From Aldrovandia affinis (taxonomy: Eukaryota; Chordata; Actinopteri; Notacanthiformes; Halosauridae), in the NCBI GenBank assembly GCA_029706075.1, contig JAINUG010000135.1, positions 1,861,501 to 1,925,500 of the forward strand: a stretch of 64,000 nucleotides of DNA, given 5' to 3'. Each line of letters opens with the position of its first letter. Position 1 is the first letter of the stretch. The notes below the pieces were generated by a model that was not told the DNA's origin, searched no databases, and saw only the letters and a program-made list of their open reading frames with translations. This document shows positions 1 to 11,714 of this stretch, piece after piece. The position numbers were made by a program, and so were the translations under genes.

Positions 1-424
1 GAAGTAATTACGTGGAGTGTCAACATCAATGGGAGGAGGGTGCGTTGGTTTAGGACACTGGAAAGAGGGAATGTCTGCCTTTCTCCAAATTCTCTCTCGT
101 GGCAATGCATGAGAAACAGGGGGCTGCTCACTCTTACTTTTCTTCTGGGAGACGACCACAAGCCTATTTCTACCCTTTCTTTTTTTTGGAAGGGGGTGCA
201 TTCAGAGATGTACTTGGGGTATCATCTGTTTCAGATAACTCAGACAGGTGAGAATCATCACTGTAATCTTCATGACTGGGGGTGTAATCTGGATCATCAT
301 CATCCTCATCACTAAAATCCTCGGCAGGATTCTCTGGGACTGTGGCTACACTCTCCTTTCCCTTTCCTTTCCCATAAAATGTTCTGGTGTCCATGACTAT
401 AAAACAAATGCATAATGCAAGCAA
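1..424 (-). mobile_element. piggyBac-type transposase, N-terminal part, runs off the left edge
   Basis: Reading leftwards from 424, the minus strand encodes an acidic N-terminus (around 'DEDDDDPDYTP' and 'SELSETDDTPSTS') followed by a lysine-rich patch. This is the usual look of the disordered N-terminal region of piggyBac-family (PGBD-like) transposases in fish. The open frame stops at 170. A second frame, beginning just after the lysine run, continues the same protein ('NRLVVVSQKKS', then 'PPIDVDTPRNYF') to the window edge. The switch falls in a run of T's on the plus strand (about 180-187), so a one-base slip explains it. The catalytic DDD domain would lie outside the window. It is probably a decayed element; a domesticated copy cannot be excluded from this piece. 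Confidence 0.62.
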
Positions 425-1452
425 AAATGTATTAAATTACATGACAGCAGCATATTCCATTGAAGATTATTGCCAGAATATTACATCTAGGTATGGTTTT
501 TAATGACACAAATATAAAGGAATTGCTTGTGTACTTATTGTACTTGTGTACTATTTATGCATTTTTTCCTTTCTAAACCTTATACTGTATCTCATGCTAG
601 CTAGAGTAACCCTGATCAATAGCATTTACTATTTTACATGCTAGCTAGATTAACCCTGATCAATAGCCTTTGAGTGATATATCAACCGCCTGGTTAAGCA
701 CACTTAAACATTCTTATCCCTTACATACTGTATATGACAGTCATAGTATCTATCATCATTTTCATCTTTATTGGGGCCAAAAACAAACAATTCAGTTGTC
801 ATCCCTTACCTACTCCTTTCCTGTCATAAACCCTAATATTTGGAGACTGGTATTTATCTTCTGCCTTCCTCTCAATGTGTGATGATTCAACAGACCACAG
901 CACTGAAAGGCAGCCCCACTGAATGACACTGCGGTATGCAGCTTGATGGCCATTGGTCAGAAAAATGAGCCCACCATAACTAGGCGGGACTTCCTCTGCT
1001 TTTTTGTTTTTTTGGGGTCTTAAAACATGGTCTACCAGCCGGTTGTGGAAACAGTTAAAGGGATAAAGCTAGGTGTGGTAAACAAAACCAAAAACTCTGA
1101 AATTGAAATGCTCAAAAGTAATGTTAAATAAGTAAAATTAAAAATGTAATATTTTCCTATTTTTGTGATAATCTCATCGGTTATGAACTCACAGCATTGG
1201 GAAAGTCATTTTTTAAAGAATTTGTTTCAGATTTTATCCCATTTTTATCCCATTTAGTAGCCAATTACATTCTCCCTTTTTGGTAAATCTTCGTCTTAGT
1301 CTTAATATTATTATTTTTATTAATAATATTTGTTGAGACTTGGGATGTATGATTTCGTAGAACTGTGTCCACTTTCCTTTGTTTGCACAGCATGACCCCT
1401 GGAAAAAGATCACTTATTTACCTACCCTGAATGTCACAAAATAACAACTGAA
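425..1452. other. non-coding interval with one imperfect direct repeat
   Basis: AT-rich DNA with no credible exon. The only structure seen is a 35-bp direct repeat (593-627 and 637-671, two mismatches) containing 'catgctagctaga'. Part of this interval may be the 5' flank of the piggyBac element, but I could not place its terminal repeat. Confidence 0.4.
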
Positions 1453-1524
1453 ATGATGAATAATGGATCTTATAAAAAAATGTACATGAAGTTTTCTGCC
1501 GTGACCCTGAAACCTGTGGATTCT

Positions 1525-2095
1525 GTCTACCATAGTGCTCTCGGGTTCATTACTGGTGACCCCTTCCACACACATCACTGTGAGCTGTACTCAAAAGTTG
1601 GCTGGTCTTCCCTCTCTAGGAGAAGAAAACAGCATATTTTACTATTCATTTACAATGCCCTTTCACAGAAATTGCCTCCATACATCTCACCTCTCTTGAC
1701 AGTCAGACACACTAAGTACAGCACTCATACTCTAGATTGCCTTAGATTGCCCCTCACTTTGTTCTAGAAGTTCCTTTCTTCTTTCCAATTTAATACACCC
1801 CATATCTGGAATAACTTTCAAAAAACGTTGTCTACAGTACCTGGTACCATTGAGCCATTCAAAACTATTTTACATACCCAACTTACTGAAGGTTGCACAT
1901 GCTTTATTTGAATGTAAAGTGTATTTCATAGTTAGGGTCTCTGTCTCTCTTATGTGCTGTATTTTCTCTTATTATTATTCTTATATTTGATATGATGTTT
2001 TTACTTGTGCCTTGTAGCAGGGCCCCACTGACAAATGAGGCTTCAGTCTCAGTTGGGCTTCCCTGCATAAATAAAGGTTTTGATTGATACACTGC
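1525..2095 (+). mobile_element. LINE (non-LTR retrotransposon), ORF2 C-terminus and 3' end
   Basis: The plus strand translates to a peptide of the type found after the reverse transcriptase of fish LINEs ('ALGFITGDPFHTHHCELY', 'LLFIYNALSQKLPPYIS'). It is followed by a 3' UTR with the typical self-complementary stretch around 2022-2062 ('cccactgacaaatgaggc' then 'agttgggcttccctg') and an AATAAA at about 2070. The copy is 5'-truncated and carries stops, so it is dead. The clade is not certain. Confidence 0.6.
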
Positions 2096-2204
2096 TTTAG
2101 TATCCTCTAGGTGGCAAATGAAGCACACTGCAATCTGGATTGACAGAAGACTAGACTAGCGGCGAACCATGTGTCTCAATTTAATTAACTAATCATCTAC
2201 ATGG

Positions 2205-2300
2205 TCCCTTTCCCCACTTTCTCCTACTAGAAATGTCTCCACCTGGGGATTGAACCTGCAACCTTACCTCATCGACAATTAGCATGAGACCCAGTTCAAC
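2205..2300 (-). mobile_element. tRNA-derived SINE head fragment
   Basis: Read on the minus strand, 2236-2262 gives a pol III B-box-like segment (GGTTCAATCCCC in context). No matching SINE body was recognised, so this is only a probable fragment. Confidence 0.3.
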
Positions 2301-5300
2301 CTAACCATTATAAAACCACACTGCCTGTTGTGGATTTGCCTAACATATTACCTGTGGCAGCTGTTTGTCACTTGTATTCTGCAATCTCTTGCCTCGCATG
2401 AGACTGCAGAGAGAACCACCACTTCTCGCATTCATCCGTGGTTCTCGGGAGGAGTGGGAAAGCCGCGTTTATTTCCATGCGAATGCTTTCCCATGCTTCT
2501 TTTTTGGTTTTGGTGGTTATGCCACTTCCGAATTTCCCTTTGATTATTTATTTTCTTTCATTCACTTGTTCGGCCAGCAGTAGTTGTTGGTCTTTCGTCC
2601 AGTTTGGTTTGCGTTTGCGTTTATTGTCAGCCATGGTGATTCTAGTCTGGATAATTGGAAGGCTGCTTATATAGATACTGGCTGATTGTTTACGGGATGC
2701 AGACATGTAACAAATTGACTACTCAGTATTCTTGGTTTCATGTTAAATCAGTGACACGTAGTCTACATTTGTATTTTAGAATCTTTATTAGAATATAACA
2801 GGAACAGGTAGGCCTACATACCCCTTTACAGTAGCATATAATTTATTTTCTAGGTTGAAATCGCAGGCAGAGACCCATCCCCTATATCAGCCAATCGCTG
2901 TGGGCATTCTGAGTAAGCTCGTTCATGAGACACAACGCATTCCATAGCAACGACATCAACCCCGCCCTCACTCTTAGCTTGAAAATTCTCCAACTTCTTT
3001 AGTATGAGTTTGTCTTTGCAGCTTTGTGAATAGGTTTTAAGAGGGGACTCTCAGCTAGAATGTTTTAGTGCAATTCAGGAGTACTCCTAGTGGTAAGATA
3101 AAATGCTTTGCGAATATCGGCCCAGCCCTCCAGGAATGAAGTTTCCCAGCCCTGTCATCGTTTGCCAAATCAGATACCGTACACAGAGGAGCGATGACCT
3201 TAAGTGTACTGCATGGCACCGTACTCTTCCAACTACACGCTCCTAGCTTTAATATAAAGGCGTGAGTGGTTCGTTTTATCCCCCCTCACACAGATATTCA
3301 GGTCCACTCGCTGCTGGTGTCAGAAAGGTCATAAGGGAGAGGCTTTGGATTTGAAATGGCTAATCTCGCTTTTGCACAACCCTTCTCCTGCCAGGCATAC
3401 AGAAGGTGAATGCGGAGTGATTCTCTAGGGCATTAAGAACAGGTCTGTCAAGGCTACTTTTAAAACTGACTTGATGTTAAACAGGCCCGTAATGCTAAGT
3501 CCTTTGAGCTTCATGTATAAGGGATGACTACTTTCCAGGGGAAATTTGCGCATCCTTGTTGAGCAAGAGAGCTCTTAACGGTTCCAAAGGGGTTCAAATA
3601 AATGAATATACAAGTGCATAAGCTAAAAAGCACAACTCTGCACGCACCGCCATTTTAATGCAGCGAGATCACTTGCCTCCTGGTTTTTTTTCTGATCATG
3701 TTCAAACACTCAAAACACTTTGGCCTTGTGACCCATGTACCTTCTTCATAACTATGATTCATACACCATTTTGACAGACCTGTCGGGGAAGTATGCGTCT
3801 GTGCAAGGTAAGCGGGCTGAGAATTCCACCTGGAAGGGACCTGCCAGGGGCACTTCAGTCACTAGATTATTTACTCAGTATGGTATCCCGGACGGACGGG
3901 CCCGCTGGATGGCTCGAGCCCGCCTCGCAGCCCTGAAGAAATGCAATTACGGGGCCTATTCCCGTGCTTGGAAAAAACCTAAAGTAGCCACCCGTCCGTG
4001 GGGGACCAGGACCTCGGCGATGCGAAGCAGCTGGGCTCCGTTCGGCTAGCCGTGAAAAAAAATGCTGTGGGAGAGAACGGCCGCAGCAGGCCAGAGCGCA
4101 AATCGCTGTTTGGAATGAGAGTCCCTCGCTCGGCATTCCTGACTGGCATATCAAGCGGCCCTCCTGCCGGCTCCACCACATCAGCCCTGAGTGAACCGCT
4201 CCCCCCACCCTCCATACTGCGGGGGACTCTGGCTGGCAAGCTGCTACTCTCTCCCTCCCCTCGTCTACAAAGAAGATTTAAAATGTGCCATCGATAATTT
4301 TTGACGGCATAGATGCGATATTGATTTCTCTGGACTTGACTCGACTCGGCGGGAACTGTTTGAGCTGTAGGCCCCTTTCGCCACAGCCCCAGAGCTCTTG
4401 CGGCGGTAGGTGTTAAGTTTTCCCTGATTTTATATGACACAAGCTTGTCAGGATGAATATCCTGCACGGCGATTCCCACAGGCTCAGGAGGTTATTTCGG
4501 TTATTTTTCCGTCCAGGTCCACATTCATCTATGCAAGTCACCAGCTGCTTGCCGGTCATGTATTGGGGCCATTAAAGCTGCTTTGAAATTGTTGCCTCAA
4601 AGCTATTACACAAGACCTTGATCACAACCTCCCCGTCGTCCCTGATCTGCTACCTAAGTGATTGGTTTAACATCATTAATTGGGCATCATTGTTTTCAAG
4701 CAATCTGTCCTGTATGAATGGCATAAAATAGAATGGGGGAGAAGTAAATGGATCCCCTAGGCAACCAGCTGTGTTTTTCCTCAATGGCAGAGTACTATGT
4801 GAAATGAAAGGCATTCTCTTGGTTTTAGAGGACTTTCAGATGTGATGATGCGTGTTTACCACTTGTCCAGGTATTATAATGCTGGTTAATTAGAAAAACT
4901 ATTAATTACATTTTTTAAAACAACCTGTCTGTGACCTCTACATCGATTTTTTTTCTCTGCAGTTTTCAAAAACCTTTCATATTACAAAACAATTTATAGG
5001 ACATACTCAATACAAATTTACCCAGAGCTCACATAGTAAAGGACAGAACTGAAGGGCTTTGAAAGTACTTGCCTTTTTCCTGCCTATAAAATAGCATTAA
5101 TTATAATAATTAACTAGCTGATAGGGCATTAAAAAAAAATCAGTAAACTCTGTTCATTGAGGTTGAATAGAGGCACAATGGAGGGTAAGAATAATCGCTT
5201 CGAGTGACGTTTGATTGTTGTACATTCATGTTCTTTTCAATTTCCTCACCAGCCTACTCGTTTCCACACATTAATGAAGCCGTTTATTTTCAGAACATTA

Positions 5301-7459
5301 AAGTGAGAAAAAAAAGTATAGAGTTCACAAGAAATACGCGCACATTATTGCACAGACAGAGATAACGATGAGTGGCTGAGTCACCAGTCTTCAACTTTGA
5401 TCTCCTACTTTAGCTCTCAGATGTCTTTGTTTGCAGAACAACAAACGGTCCCTACAGAGAAAATAAAGGGAAAATCTGCCATTTTGTATTCCCAGTGGGC
5501 TTTCTGCTTCTGTTGACACTATTTCTGTTAAATTAGATCACAGACAAGAACTACTGAGGCTTGGGTTTGTTTATCTTCTCGGGTTATGTGAGATAAAAGG
5601 CTGTTGAGAACACGCAAGTTTAGAGTACAGCAACTGTTCACTGTCAGTTTTGGTTTATCGTTCAATTCGCAATGAATACTAATGACGGACGGGGAGGGAA
5701 ACTTTTACCTGTACAGTATCGTTTTGAATTAGGGTAGTTTCTCAAAGTTTAAAAAGGTCTCAAATTTATCAGCATGGACAGGAAAATAAAGACGTCGTTT
5801 GCAGAAGCGTATCGCAGCGAGAGCGTGCACGTAGCGTTTAGGAAATGGCCAGTGTGTCACGTTATGATTCGTGATAGTGAAGCATTGCACATTTGCTCTT
5901 TCACAAAGCTTTGCTATGCATCTCCACCGGTTAGGAAACACAGAATCTGCATTACGTTTGAGTCGAGGGTTACGTGAAGCATTGATTCAAGCTCACATCA
6001 ACCTACGCTGAATAATTCTGAATAATTAACCAGGCTCACAAACTTAAAACAACAACACTTACAAATATGTGCATGATAATTGTGCAGGGGTTAAGATTTT
6101 ACAAAAAAGCAATTTCAGCCTGTTATTATTGATGACAAAATAGTATTTGCCTTTGTTTAAAAAACATTTAAATAACATTGTTATTGGCCTATTATGACAA
6201 AATAGTATTTGTACCCTAGTGGCCGCTTGTGGTGTTTAAATAAATTGTCCTAATTGTTTTCCTAATAGGAAATTGGTGTCACCTGGAAGGGAAACTTTTG
6301 AAGGATCTCTGGGCCTCTCCATTCAGAGGACAACCTGCAGTCTGGCTTTGCTACTCAGACGTTTTTCCACATTTATTAGGTTCCTTTAATTAAAAACAAT
6401 CGTGAATTGAACCAACTTTGTGTGATTGCTTTTATGTTGCAACTGGCCAGGGGCTGGTCGTAACAAACATTTAAAAATGTGCCTTCATTATCGCAGATTT
6501 CCTGAATGAACAGGAAGTAGCATTTAAACTGCTTCATGTAAAATGTGCTGGAAAGGTTCAAAATACCAGGACTGTTAGGCAGTGCAAATTGTTTGAAGTG
6601 ATACGTCATTACTAGGGCCTGTGGAAAATTTCAGACTTCTTTTGTCACCAGTAGTCCCTTCCTTCCAGTGCTACAAGGTTGCTGTAGTGAGTCTCTTCTC
6701 AAGCCTCTTGTTAGATAATCATCCCATTACGGTACATTAATCATCTGAATGATCTAATTACCACCAAGTGAAGCCTCTATGCATATGCATTGACTTTGAA
6801 GTAAATGTGTGGTGACACTTTAAAGTGCACTGTACTATTCAACAGTAGGGACAGACATCACACAAAATTAAAATTGAGAGGAACAATATTGCATACTTTA
6901 TTGGGGTCAAAACTCTACTGCTTTAAGAAATTCACAAGATGATCAAGGTTATAGTAATTTCAACACAAAAAAAATTTTTTTCAACAACTTCACTGAAAGT
7001 TTTTACACATATATAGTTTACTACTCTGTCAATTTAAATTATCGATTTTTTTTTTTCATTCAATGAAATGTAAGTTCATTCATTCAAAATATATCCGCGT
7101 GCAAATTATGACGATGTTACTCAATCCGCACTGCGCTGCCAGGAAAACATTAGGTGCATGGGAAGACACTTTGCTACACTGGACTCAAAGGAGTATTCCA
7201 GAATGTTTAACCCTGTGAAGGGAGGGACTTGTGGGGATGGTTAAAGGGGACCAAATAGAAATTGTATTCTTATTTATCTGTTTCTGTTTGCAGTTATGAT
7301 GTGAATTTCAATACATTTGAGGTACGATTAACAAAAAATGGGATATGCAGATGATTGTTAATTTTTATTTATTTCATTACATAATTATTTCAGAATTAAA
7401 TATTAGAAATATTTTTTTCAAAAGTTAACCAAATTATTACAGATAATTCTAAATATATA
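2301..7459. other. non-coding interval, GC-rich core at 3790-4480
   Basis: No exon could be supported. Overlapping 100-166 codon frames on both strands at 3735-4479 coincide with a GC-rich block and resemble no family I know. AT-rich stretches around 4850-5220 contain clustered TAATTA-type motifs, as often seen in conserved developmental enhancers of fish. Candidate poly(A) signals for the minus-strand gene nipa1 (TTTATT on the plus strand) occur near 7365 and at 6897-6902. At 6133 and 6197 a short sequence ('gacaaaatagtatttg') is repeated. Confidence 0.35.
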
Positions 7460-8000
7460 CAGTACCAGTCAAAAGTTTGAGTACACCTTACATCTGGATT
7501 ACGGCTAACCAGGCACTCCTTCATTAATCACCAAGATAATGACCCGAAACACACCTTGAAGTTGTGCAAGAACTATCTGGTGAAGGAGGAACGTGAAGGA
7601 CAACTCGAACTAATGACCTGGCCTGCCCAGTGTCCAGACCTCAATCCCATAGAACTTGCATGGGACGAACTGGACAGAAGAGGCAAAGCAAAGTACCCCA
7701 AGTGTCTCTGGGAATTGCTGCAGGAGAGCTGAGAAGACATGTCGGGTGATTTTCTCCTGAAACGTATTAACCAAATGGGTCATGTTTATGAGGCTGTTAT
7801 CACAGCAAAGGGTGGCTATTTTGAGGAATCCAAGATTCAATTTTCAATATAATTTTCTTCAACATTTCTTTGATGTTCATTGTTACATGTGTTTTTTGTC
7901 ATTTCAAAGTATTTACAGAAACGTATACGGTGTAAAGCATTGTCAATTATGACATAAACCTAGTTTCCAGCAGGTGTACTCAAACTTTTGACTGGTACTG
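7460..8000 (+). mobile_element. Tc1-like DNA transposon, internally deleted
   Basis: Terminal inverted repeats of about 29 bp bound the element: 7460-7488 (begins CAGTACCAGTCAAAAG) and 7972-8000 (ends CTTTTGACTGGTACTG). Both outer ends abut TA, the target site of Tc1/mariner elements. Inside, the plus strand keeps only the end of a transposase, including a 'DLNPIELAWDELDRR'-like segment that carries the last acidic residue of the DDE triad. The rest is deleted. It lies about 100 bp beyond the nipa1 stop codon and is therefore probably transcribed in the nipa1 3' UTR. Confidence 0.85.
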
Positions 8001-8096
8001 TATATATAAAAAAGTAAACATCGCTGAAATCAAGGCGTGTAAATTGATTGGCATGGCCCTCTCTGGGGGCACTCAGAGGTACCTTGAGAACGGCAG

Positions 8097-8605
8097 TTAG
8101 TCTTCTTTAGCTTGCACTTTATCCTGCTTCCAGGTGACCGACGCCTCTTGTGAGAAGCAAAGCAGGAAGACGCCCACCGACATAGTGGCAAGGCCACAGA
8201 ACATACCCAGACAGTCGGCCACGCCCACCGCCGTCAACTCCCTGAAGACGACGGCGGACGCCAGGATGACCGCGGCGGTGAAAGTCACGTAGTAAATGGC
8301 TTGGAACATGTTGGAGCTGGATCTCTTCAGGGCTTTGTTGATGAATGTGAACTGAATGAGGATGCTGACGGCCAGTGTTCCCAGGAGGCCCAGGAAGAGA
8401 CGGAGAGCTCCCGGACTGGAGAAGCCTCCGGGGAAAACGTCTGGGGTGGCCAGTCGCAGCCCCTTGCAGCAGGGCACGGTGAAGCTTCCGAGCAGGGAGC
8501 AGATGCTGACGTACACCATGATGTTAGAGGACCCGTAGACTGGGGCTAGCCACACGATCAACACGATCAGCAGCAGCACGACCACAAAGATGTAGGTCAA
8601 GAGCA
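8097..8605 (-). CDS. nipa1: nipa1 coding exon 5 with stop codon
   Basis: 509 nt encoding about residues 145-313: five or six hydrophobic helices, with the motifs '[14 protein letters not shown]', '[10 protein letters not shown]' and '[18 protein letters not shown]', and a short charged tail ending in TAA (8097-8099). The Pro-Val-Tyr-Gly and Ser-Ile-Cys-Ser-Leu-Leu-Gly segments are as in NIPA1. The acceptor on the minus strand is CTGCAG. Confidence 0.94.
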
Positions 8606-10772
8606 CTGCAGAGAGTGACAGGGCACATGTTATGCAGATTCCTCTTTATGTCTTGCGGACAATGTTTTGCACTTTTACATATTCAAATCTGAAATTGACT
8701 TTGGTCCATTGTATCTAACTTCAGTGTCTTGGATGTGCAATATTAATGCTGAGCATGCAATACAACAGGCAAAGCTAACATCTGAGGGGGAAAACATCTT
8801 GCAATATTGAGCCGCGTGTATGTGCCATGGGTACCTGGATCTCCCAGCCTCTCCTCCAGCTCAGCTCTTGTGGTCACATTTTCTGACTTTGGGGCATGGA
8901 TTACCAGCATCACAGAGCCTACACAACCCAACATGCAGCCAAGCTTCCCCAAGATATTCAGATGCTCCTGGAGAACATGAGAAGCCAGCAGAGCCCTGCA
9001 GCACAAAGCAAGCATTGTTATGTTGACAATGCAGAGACAAGCACACAAGCAGGTGCATTGAGCCACCAGGCTTCAATGGGATCTCTGTTACTCGGCAACA
9101 CAAACAGCTTCTTGCTTGCTTGTTACAGATCTTACACAGGGATTTAGCCCCTGATCGCAAATGCAAAGTGGTCCCATTGGTTCACTCATTTGTCCACTCT
9201 AACTGTAACAATGACGATGCCTATTTTTTCCATTTTACTTATGGATTGTCTAACTTAACTTCAGATGTGAGTATTTTTGAAAAACGCTTTTCATTTGAAT
9301 ACTTAGTATGTATTCAGTTATATGTGCTATTTATGGATAGACAATTCACTAAATGACTACAAGCATATGTCTGATCATGTTCCTCTTGACTGACAACAGG
9401 AACTGCAGGGTTTTTCAATGATGCACAGTTGTGACCACAAAAGCAAATATTTTTCTAGACTCTGATCCTGTAATTATGTATATATTTATTCCACTGGAGT
9501 GCCTGGTGCTTTAGGCTCTTCTTTGCCATATTTTGACTTGTTTTTTGTACATTGGCCTTTTCCCCTACAAAAGGGGTTCCCAACCCTTTCCTGGCAATCC
9601 CCAAGCCAGTCCATGTATTTGTTCAATTACACCAACAGCACACCTGATACATGTAAGTTAGTTAACGAGTTCAATCAGGTGTGTTGGTCATGGAATTTGA
9701 CAAATACATGGACCATGGGTTATTCGAGGAGAGGTTTGGGAACCACTGCTCCATAACATTTCATTGGTTAATGTGAAATTGCACTTTAACTACTATCATC
9801 AGTTTGGTGTCCAGTTCTCAATACTTTTTAGAATTTATCTCCATTTTATCTAAATTCTCAAATTAAAACATAGTATTGAACTCACCCAAACAGCACACCC
9901 AGAGCTCCAAGGGGTGCAACCACCACGACAGGGGCTGCGTTGTATGCTAAGAAATTCCCTATTTGACCCACAATCACTGTTTGGAAGACAACAGGTGGCT
10001 TGTAAGTACTACGGTGTCTAATGTTATTAATTTTAGATATAAATATAGCTAGCCACAGTCTACACAAGTTCATTTTTGGTTGATTTTAATTTTAAATTGA
10101 AATTGGTGTACACATTAAAATGTTCTATATGTTTTACTAAATCTTTGTTTTGAAATTAGTACAAAGAGAAACTGGTACTGTAGAATTCACAGTACAAACC
10201 GGTACACACTGTGTAGATTATAAATTAATTTCAGGGCACATGAGGGCACTGTACTCACTTGAGAGAGTCCCGCTCCACCATACACCGTCTAATAAATAGG
10301 AGTCACCTGAAATGCACAGCATGACCAATCAGATTCTCACCCGCACAGACATCTGAAACATGTCCCAAATAGAAGACATCCAACAAGGCTCAAAATAAAC
10401 TTTCCGTAGACAACATTAAATACGTGCTTCACGTAAACCGCTAATATTATATTCAAACGTAAAGGCGACAAATTACAACACATTTAAACAAGCAAGCTAG
10501 CCGACTAAAGGTAATGCATCTAGCTGGCTCACCAACGTTGCTTTATTCAACTGTCCGAGGTTCCTAACTTCTTAGGTATGCAACTATGCATCATTTCCAG
10601 TACAATTTCATTTTATTTTCATCGCCTATACAACCATACCTCGTTTTTGAGCACGTAAGATCCCCTTTTTCTGTAGTACAAACGTCGATCCATTTATAAA
10701 ACTGGACACCACAGCTATTGCAACTCCGGCAACAATAGATTGCGATGAAGTTTCAATTGATTCTGAACTCAT
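8097..10772 (-). CDS. nipa1: nipa1, NIPA-family magnesium transporter (5 coding exons)
   Basis: Five exons join in frame (10640-10772, 10259-10306, 9886-9976, 8835-8995, 8097-8605) to give 942 nt and 313 residues; human NIPA1 is about 329. All junctions use GT..AG with matching phases. Diagnostic NIPA1 stretches are '[19 protein letters not shown]' in the first membrane segment, '[13 protein letters not shown]', '[14 protein letters not shown]' and '[18 protein letters not shown]'. The family moves Mg2+ and sits in the plasma membrane and endosomes. In humans NIPA1 mutations cause spastic paraplegia SPG6. The N-terminus lacks the alanine tract of the human protein. The start was chosen because it is the first ATG in frame upstream of the conserved membrane segment. 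NIPA2 and the NIPAL proteins match less well in exons 1 and 4. Confidence 0.93.
8835..8995 (-). CDS. nipa1: nipa1 coding exon 4
   Basis: 161 nt encoding about residues 91-144: a membrane segment with '[12 protein letters not shown]', then '[14 protein letters not shown]' and the acidic loop '[10 protein letters not shown]'. Acceptor CTGCAG and donor GTACC on the minus strand. The phases (one base in, one base out) fit the neighbouring exons. Confidence 0.92.
9571..9750. mobile_element. foldback MITE in nipa1 intron 3
   Basis: The ends are inverted (GGTTCCCAAC near 9575 against GTTTGGGAACC near 9735). The interior is also palindromic: a CCATGTATTTGT arm near 9611 pairs with ACAAATACATGG near 9700, and CACACCTGAT near 9640 pairs with ATCAGGTGTG near 9673. 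No coding capacity. The composition is that of short hAT-type MITEs common in fish. Confidence 0.6.
9886..9976 (-). CDS. nipa1: nipa1 coding exon 3
   Basis: Encodes '[13 protein letters not shown]' and '[12 protein letters not shown]' (about residues 60-90), membrane segments 2-3 with the proline-glycine signature of NIPA proteins. It has an ACAG acceptor and a GTGAG donor on the minus strand. Confidence 0.92.
10259..10306 (-). CDS. nipa1: nipa1 coding exon 2 (48-nt microexon)
   Basis: Only 48 nt, too short for a simple reading-frame search. It is flanked by a TTTCAG acceptor and a GTGAGT donor on the minus strand. It encodes '[15 protein letters not shown]', matching the second membrane segment entrance of NIPA1 (the double Trp is family-typical). 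Phases fit exons 1 and 3. Confidence 0.9.
10640..10772 (-). CDS. nipa1: nipa1 coding exon 1
   Basis: Starts with ATG at 10772 and encodes residues 1-44, a polar N-terminus of about 11 residues followed by the first membrane segment with the '[11 protein letters not shown]' motif. The threonine of this motif corresponds, as I recall it, to the SPG6-associated Thr in human NIPA1. The donor (GTATGG on the minus strand) splits a glycine codon after its first base. Confidence 0.93.
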
Positions 10773-10961
10773 TTTAGTTGTAGCTTGCAAGTTATCAATA
10801 GGCGGTTAGCTAACCAACTACAAATATCTTGATATGCCACTGGCAATGTTAAAATCTCCTTAGGAAATTAACTGTACTGTACTACTACTGTAACTTTCGT
10901 TTTTAACGGGAAGTGAGACGGACATTATTCGCTGACAACATGTTTCCTCTTTCGGCTAGTA

Positions 10962-11241
10962 CAGGGGTCGGTAACCTGCGGCTCCAGAGCCGAATGCGGC
11001 TCTTTCAGCCTTATGTTGCGGCTCCGCGTGGCTTGGGAAAATAAATAATAAGTATCCAATTGAATCGGGCGCAAAATTGGGCGCATTTATTTTCCCGCGT
11101 TGCACCCCGGTCCGCGGAATAAATGAACTGGAGCTTTTTTCGCTGCGACCTCGACAGAAAATGGTGCGGCTCCCAGTGTTTTCTTTTCCGTGGTAACCGG
11201 GTCCAAATGGCTCTTTGAGTGTTATGGGTTGCCGACCCCTG
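10962..11241. mobile_element. hAT-type MITE, 280 bp, just upstream of nipa1
   Basis: The ends are inverted repeats: CAGGGGTCGGTAACC at 10962 and GGTTGCCGACCCCTG ending at 11241. The element is flanked on both sides by the identical 8-bp sequence GGCTAGTA (10954-10961 and 11242-11249), the target-site duplication length typical of hAT elements. The inside is non-coding and GC-rich. It lies 190 bp upstream of the nipa1 start codon, so it occupies the proximal promoter or 5' UTR region. Confidence 0.93.
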
Positions 11242-11714
11242 GGCTAGTAGCTTACAGTTTCAGAAAAATTTAGATCTGAAACTGCAGTCTCTGACCTTTT
11301 TGTTGTTGTTTAACAATTACTGTTGATCTGTAGGGCCAATATAATTGAGGAACAACGATTTGTTTCACACAGCGTGTCGTGTGTGGAGCTACGGCAGTCT
11401 GTCGGCACAATACTTTAAAGATCAAAGGATCAAAAATAAAATGTAAACGGGGTGGAAATAAAATGTCATTACGAGCACCAATATCGACTGATATGCATAT
11501 TGTCAGCCTGTACCATATTGTCTTGAGGCAAATCCATGTCTACGAAGTGAAATGTTTTTGGTGCAATAAATACGTTTTTTAAAACCAACACCGATCGTTC
11601 CTGCCGGCCAATGCATGCTGGCTCACTGCACATGACGTGCATCACTTTGCTACTTTAGAACATAATCGGTCAACGAATTGATCTGTGAATCGTCCACCTG
11701 TAGTATCAGTTATG

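Noticed and set aside
3867-4479. Frames of 113 and 166 codons on the minus strand
   Set aside because: Several frames on both strands are open at once, which is what GC-rich DNA gives by chance; no recognisable domain.
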